From Gammaproteobacteria bacterium (GTDB taxonomy: Bacteria > Pseudomonadota > Gammaproteobacteria > S144-34): a stretch of 7,830 nt of DNA. The stretch is from contig WFOW01000276.1 in NCBI GenBank assembly GCA_015487895.1, positions 1-7,830 on the forward strand. Reading direction: 5' to 3'. Below are positions 5,128 to 7,830 of this stretch, one piece after another. Each line of letters begins with the position of its first letter. Within the stretch, counting starts at the first letter, position 1. Under the pieces are notes generated by a model. It was not told where the DNA came from and did not search any database. It saw only the letters and a program-made list of their open reading frames with translations. Both the position numbers and the translations under genes were made by a program.

Positions 5128-7577
5128 GCCGTGGCCTCCTCGGTCAGTGCCTTCAGGGGACGGAACTCGTGGGCCTCCGCGCCGCGCGCCCGCTCGGCCC
5201 AGGGATCGACCTGCGCGTGGCGCTGGGACTCGCGGAAGCGCGCCGCCAGCGCCCGCCGGCCCTCCTCGTCCTCGACGAGACGCTGGCGCACGTAGGCGAG
5301 GCCCACACGCTCGATCCAGGGGGCGGTGCGCTCGAGATAGTGCGCCTCCTCGCGGTAGAGCTGCAGGAAGGCCGCGCAGTACTCCTCGACCTCCTCCATG
5401 GTCCGGACGTGCACGAGGAAGTCGGTGGCGCGCACCTTGACGCCGCCGTTGCCGCCGACGTGGATCTCCCAGCCGGACTCGACCGCGACCACGCCGAAGT
5501 CCTTGATGGTGGCCTCGGCGCAGTTGCGCGGGCAGCCCGAGACGCCGAGCTTGACCTTGTGCGGCGTCCACGCGCCCCAGGCGAGCTTCTCGAGGCGGAT
5601 GCCCATCTGCGTCGAGTCCTGCGTGCCGAAGCGGCACCACTGCGAGCCGACGCAGGTCTTGACCGTGCGCACCGCCTTGCCGTAGGCGTGGCCGGAGACG
5701 AAGCCCGCGGCGGCGAGGTCGGCCCAGATCGCGGGCAGCTTCTCCTTGGGCACCCCGAGCAGGTCGATGCGCTGCCCGCCCGTGATCTTGACCGTGGGCA
5801 CCTGGTGGCGCTCGGCCACCTCGGCGATGGCCCGGAGCTGGGCGGGCGTGGTCTCGCCGCCCCAGATGCGCGGCACCACCGAGTAGGTGCCGTCCTTCTG
5901 GATGTTGGCGTGGGCGCGCTCGTTGATGAAGCGCGACTGGGGGTCGTCGCGGTATTCCCCCGGCCACTGGCAGACGAGGTAGTAGTTGAGCGCCGGGCGG
6001 CACTTGCTGCAGCCGTCCGGCGTCTTCCACTCGAGGAAGCGCATGACCTCCGGGATGGACTTGAGGGCGTTGTCGCGGATGGCCTGGCGCACCTCGTCGT
6101 GGCTGTAGTCGGTGCAAGGGCACATGGGCTTCTTGGCCGGGCTCTGCTCGTAGTCGCCGCCCAGGGTGTGGGCGAGCAGGGCCTCGACCAGCGCCGTGCA
6201 CGAGCCGCAGGAGCTCGAGGCCTTGGTGTGCGCGCGCACCTCCTCGAGCGTGAAGAGCCCCTTCTCGGTGATGGCCCGCACGATCTCGCCCTTGGAGACG
6301 CCATTGCAGCCGCAGATCTCGGCGTCGTCCGGGAGCGCGGCCACGCGCTCGACCTCGCCGTGGCCGGCGTCGCCGAGGTGCGCCTGGCCGAAGAGGAGCT
6401 GGGCGCGCATGGCCGAGACGTCCGTGCCGTCGCGCATGAGCTGGAAGTACCAGGCGCCGTCGAGGGTGTCGCCGTAGAGCACGCAGCCGACGATGCGGCT
6501 GTTGCGAAGCACCAGCTTCTTGTAGATCCCCTGCGCCGCGTCCTGGAGCAGCAGCGACTCGGTGCCCTCCCCGCCGAGGTAGTCGCCGGCGGAGAACAGG
6601 TCGATGCCCGTCACCTTGAGCTTGGTCGAGACCAGCGAGCCCTCGTAGCGCGCGGTGCCGATGCGCGCGAGGTGGTTGGCCGCCACCTTGGCCTGCTCGA
6701 ACAGCGGGGCGACCAGGCCGTAGGTGACGCCGCGGTGCTGCACGCACTCGCCGACCGCGTAGATGCGCGGGTCGTAGGTCTGCATGGTGTCGCTCACCAC
6801 CACGCCGCGCTCGCAGTGGAGCCCCGCGCGGCGGGCGAGCTCGACGTTGGGGCGGATGCCGACGGCCATCACGACGAGGTCGGCCGGGATCTCGAGGCCG
6901 TTGGCGAAGCGCACGCCCTCGACACGGCGCTCGCCGAGGATCGCCTCGGTCTCGTGCTCCATGAGGAACTTGAGGCCGCGCTCCTCGAGGGCCCTCTTCA
7001 GCATGGCCGCGGCGGTGCCGTCGAGCTGCTTCTCCATGAGCCGGTCGAGCAGGTGCACCACCGTGACGTCCATGCCGCGCTTGAGCAGCCCGTAGGCCGC
7101 CTCGAGGCCGAGGAGGCCCCCGCCGATGACCACGGCGTGCCGGCCCTCGCCCGCGGCGGCGATCATGCGCTCGACGTCGCCGATGTCGCGGAAGGTGACC
7201 ACGCCCTCGAGGTCGTTGCCCGGGACCGGGATGACGACGGGCAGCGAGCCCGTGGCGAGCAGCAGGCGGTCGTAGGGGGCCTCGGTGCCGTCGGCCGCCC
7301 GCACCACGCGGCGGGCCCGGTCGATCTCCGTCACCTCCCGGCCCTTGTGGAGCGTGATGCCGCGCTCGGCGTACCACGCCTCGTCGTTGAGCATGATCTC
7401 CTCGAGGCGCTTCTCGCCGGCCAGCACCGGCGAGAGGAGGATGCGGTTGTAGTTGCCGTGCGGCTCGGCGCCGAAGACCGTGATCTCGTACAGGTCGGGC
7501 GCCAGCACCAGCAGCTCCTCGAGCGTGCGCATGCCCGCCATCCCGTTTCCGACCAGCACAAGCCGTTCTCTGCCCAT
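5124..7577 (-). CDS. nirB: Nitrite reductase (NADH) large subunit NirB
   Basis: Encodes 817 residues (E. coli NirB has about 847). It is the siroheme enzyme that takes six electrons from NADH to turn nitrite into ammonium in the cytoplasm. Domains in order: FAD-binding Rossmann fold with GNGMAG (10-15); NADH-binding fold with GGGLLG (152-157); two BFD-like [2Fe-2S] modules, with cysteines 422/424/457/460 and 486/488/523/526; then the nitrite/sulfite reductase domain, whose C642, C648, C682 and C686 (CX5C and CX3C) bind the coupled siroheme and [4Fe-4S] centre. The chosen ATG starts MGRERLVLVGNG and has GGAAGGA five bases upstream. An upstream in-frame ATG at 7700 would add 41 unrelated residues and lies ahead of the predicted transcription start, so it is rejected. 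It is the first gene of the operon and overlaps nirD. Confidence 0.96.
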   Translation of the reverse strand: MGRERLVLVGNGMAGMRTLEELLVLAPDLYEITVFGAEPHGNYNRILLSPVLAGEKRLEEIMLNDEAWYAERGITLHKGREVTEIDRARRVVRAADGTEAPYDRLLLATGSLPVVIPVPGNDLEGVVTFRDIGDVERMIAAAGEGRHAVVIGGGLLGLEAAYGLLKRGMDVTVVHLLDRLMEKQLDGTAAAMLKRALEERGLKFLMEHETEAILGERRVEGVRFANGLEIPADLVVMAVGIRPNVELARRAGLHCERGVVVSDTMQTYDPRIYAVGECVQHRGVTYGLVAPLFEQAKVAANHLARIGTARYEGSLVSTKLKVTGIDLFSAGDYLGGEGTESLLLQDAAQGIYKKLVLRNSRIVGCVLYGDTLDGAWYFQLMRDGTDVSAMRAQLLFGQAHLGDAGHGEVERVAALPDDAEICGCNGVSKGEIVRAITEKGLFTLEEVRAHTKASSSCGSCTALVEALLAHTLGGDYEQSPAKKPMCPCTDYSHDEVRQAIRDNALKSIPEVMRFLEWKTPDGCSKCRPALNYYLVCQWPGEYRDDPQSRFINERAHANIQKDGTYSVVPRIWGGETTPAQLRAIAEVAERHQVPTVKITGGQRIDLLGVPKEKLPAIWADLAAAGFVSGHAYGKAVRTVKTCVGSQWCRFGTQDSTQMGIRLEKLAWGAWTPHKVKLGVSGCPRNCAEATIKDFGVVAVESGWEIHVGGNGGVKVRATDFLVHVRTMEEVEEYCAAFLQLYREEAHYLERTAPWIERVGLAYVRQRLVEDEEGRRALAARFRESQRHAQVDPWAERARGAEAHEFRPLKALTEEATA

Positions 7578-7582
7578 CGCCG

Positions 7583-7589
7583 TCCTTCC
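7583..7589 (-). promoter_or_regulatory. Ribosome binding site of nirB, decides the start
   Basis: GGAAGGA lies five bases before the ATG at 7577 on the minus strand. It supports that start over the longer in-frame alternative at 7700. Confidence 0.75.
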
Positions 7590-7628
7590 GTTCCGCGTGT
7601 CGATGCCCGATTCGGCCTGCCGGCTACT

Positions 7629-7644
7629 GGCAAGTCGCGTGCCA
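7629..7644 (-). promoter_or_regulatory. Sigma-54 (-24/-12) promoter of the nitrate assimilation operon
   Basis: The minus strand reads TGGCACGCGACTTGCC. It matches the RpoN consensus TGGCACG-N4-TTGCW at all fixed positions except the last, with exactly 10 bases between the invariant GG and GC. Transcription would start near 7618, giving a leader of about 41 bases before nirB. Sigma-54 control is established for many nitrogen assimilation operons and needs an activator such as NtrC. The element is also an inverted repeat (CTGGCA-N7-TGCCAG), so a dimeric regulator site is an alternative reading, but promoter spacing and position favour RpoN. Confidence 0.8.
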
Positions 7645-7659
7645 GCCACGCCCCCGCAT

Positions 7660-7687
7660 GGAAATCCATGACCTGACGCGGATTTCC
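7660..7687. repeat. Inverted 8-bp pair between enhancer and promoter
   Basis: GGAAATCC (7660-7667) and its reverse complement GGATTTCC (7680-7687) are 20 bases apart, start to start. Each copy sits in a small palindrome of its own (CATGGA-AA-TCCATG and CGGA-TT-TCCG). They fall at about -42 to -69 from the predicted transcription start, where a bending protein or second regulator could bind. I recognise no known consensus, and no clear IHF match is seen. Confidence 0.35.
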
Positions 7688-7719
7688 GTACGGGCCGCAC
7701 CCCGCGGGGGGCGGCCGGC

Positions 7720-7734
7720 GCACCGTGCTGGTGC
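7720..7734. promoter_or_regulatory. NtrC-type enhancer site, proximal
   Basis: A perfect palindrome GCACC-GTGCT-GGTGC matches the core of the NtrC binding consensus (GCACC-N5-GGTGC). Its centre at 7727 is about 109 bases upstream of the predicted transcription start, a normal distance for an enhancer acting on a sigma-54 promoter by DNA looping. The regulator gene itself is not in the window. Confidence 0.7.
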
Positions 7735-7750
7735 CGGGCCCGCCGGCGCC

Positions 7751-7765
7751 GCCCCGTGTTGGGGC
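7751..7765. promoter_or_regulatory. Second NtrC-like palindrome, distal
   Basis: GCCCC-GTGTT-GGGGC has the same 5-5-5 layout as the proximal site, with one symmetric change in each arm (A to C, T to G). Its centre is 31 bases further upstream, about three helical turns, so both sites would face the same side of the DNA. The position near -140 supports a paired enhancer. The changed arm bases suggest weaker binding or chance in very GC-rich DNA. Confidence 0.45.
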
Positions 7766-7830
7766 ACGGCCGCGGGCGCCCCGTCCGTCCGCGCCTCCCC
7801 CCGGGCCGGCTCCCGCAGATGCACCCTTTC

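Larger units (their letters stand above)
7578..7830. other. Control region upstream of nirB, no gene seen
   Basis: These 253 bases hold the nirB leader, the sigma-54 promoter and the enhancer palindromes. Open frames crossing it show no recognisable protein features and run through the promoter elements. The outer part (about 7691-7810) is extremely GC-rich with many short palindromes. At the right edge TGCACC (7820-7825) could be half of another NtrC-type site, but its partner would lie outside the window. Confidence 0.6.

Noticed and set aside
2548..5295. Very long plus-strand open frame (915 codons) opposite nirD and the nitrate reductase
   Set aside because: It is antisense to genes with clear domains and cofactor motifs. 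Its translation is a low-complexity run of A, R, V, H, L, D and G, as expected for the antisense of GC-rich coding DNA where stops are rare.
5115..7676. Plus-strand open frame of 853 codons opposite nirB
   Set aside because: Same antisense effect. It also runs through the nirB promoter and has no recognisable motif.
7578..7700. N-terminal extension of NirB by 41 residues from the ATG at 7700
   Set aside because: It would run through the predicted sigma-54 promoter and transcription start, does not resemble NirB, and a good ribosome site serves the ATG at 7577.
7820..7830. Third NtrC site at the right edge (TGCACC followed by five bases)
   Set aside because: Only one half is inside the window, so the palindrome cannot be confirmed.
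1..7830. CRISPR array, tRNA, rRNA, insertion sequence or phage genes
   Set aside because: No regular repeats, cloverleaf, transposase or phage-like protein could be recognised on either strand.

Overview
The window reads as a high-GC proteobacterial chromosome segment. It holds one compact nitrate/nitrite assimilation operon on the minus strand, plus the end of an unrelated neighbour on the plus strand. GC is very high and third codon positions are almost all G or C. A sigma-54 type promoter and an NtrC-like enhancer point to Proteobacteria. A gammaproteobacterium of the Chromatiales/Ectothiorhodospiraceae kind is my guess, but no marker gene here proves it.

Layout, left to right. A short plus-strand membrane-protein gene lies at 14-214 and may begin before the window. 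A 101-base convergent gap at 215-315 holds two overlapping hairpins. Five minus-strand genes follow, read from right to left: nirB (7577-5124), nirD (5127-4762), a NasA/NarB-like molybdenum nitrate reductase (4737-2557), a fused four-cluster ferredoxin/DmsC-type membrane anchor (2549-708), and an unrecognised two-helix membrane protein (690-316). The genes overlap or are separated by 7 to 24 bases, so they very probably form one transcript. The control region is at 7578-7830. It contains a near-perfect -24/-12 sigma-54 promoter at 7629-7644. Two NtrC-like palindromes sit at about -109 and -140 from the predicted start of transcription, close to the geometry of the classical glnA enhancer. No gene is seen in that region.

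How the genes fit together. Nitrate is reduced to nitrite by the molybdoenzyme, and NirBD reduces nitrite to ammonium with NADH. The unusual part is the electron supply to the nitrate reductase. Assimilatory enzymes usually take electrons from ferredoxin, flavodoxin or an NADH diaphorase (NasB/NasC type). Here the adjacent gene fuses a DmsB-like Fe-S subunit to an eight-helix DmsC-like quinol-oxidising anchor in a single chain. Neither this protein nor the reductase has a Tat or Sec export signal. I infer a cytoplasm-facing, quinol-fed assimilatory nitrate reductase at the membrane. No nitrate transporter, NasC/NasB diaphorase or regulator gene is present in the window.
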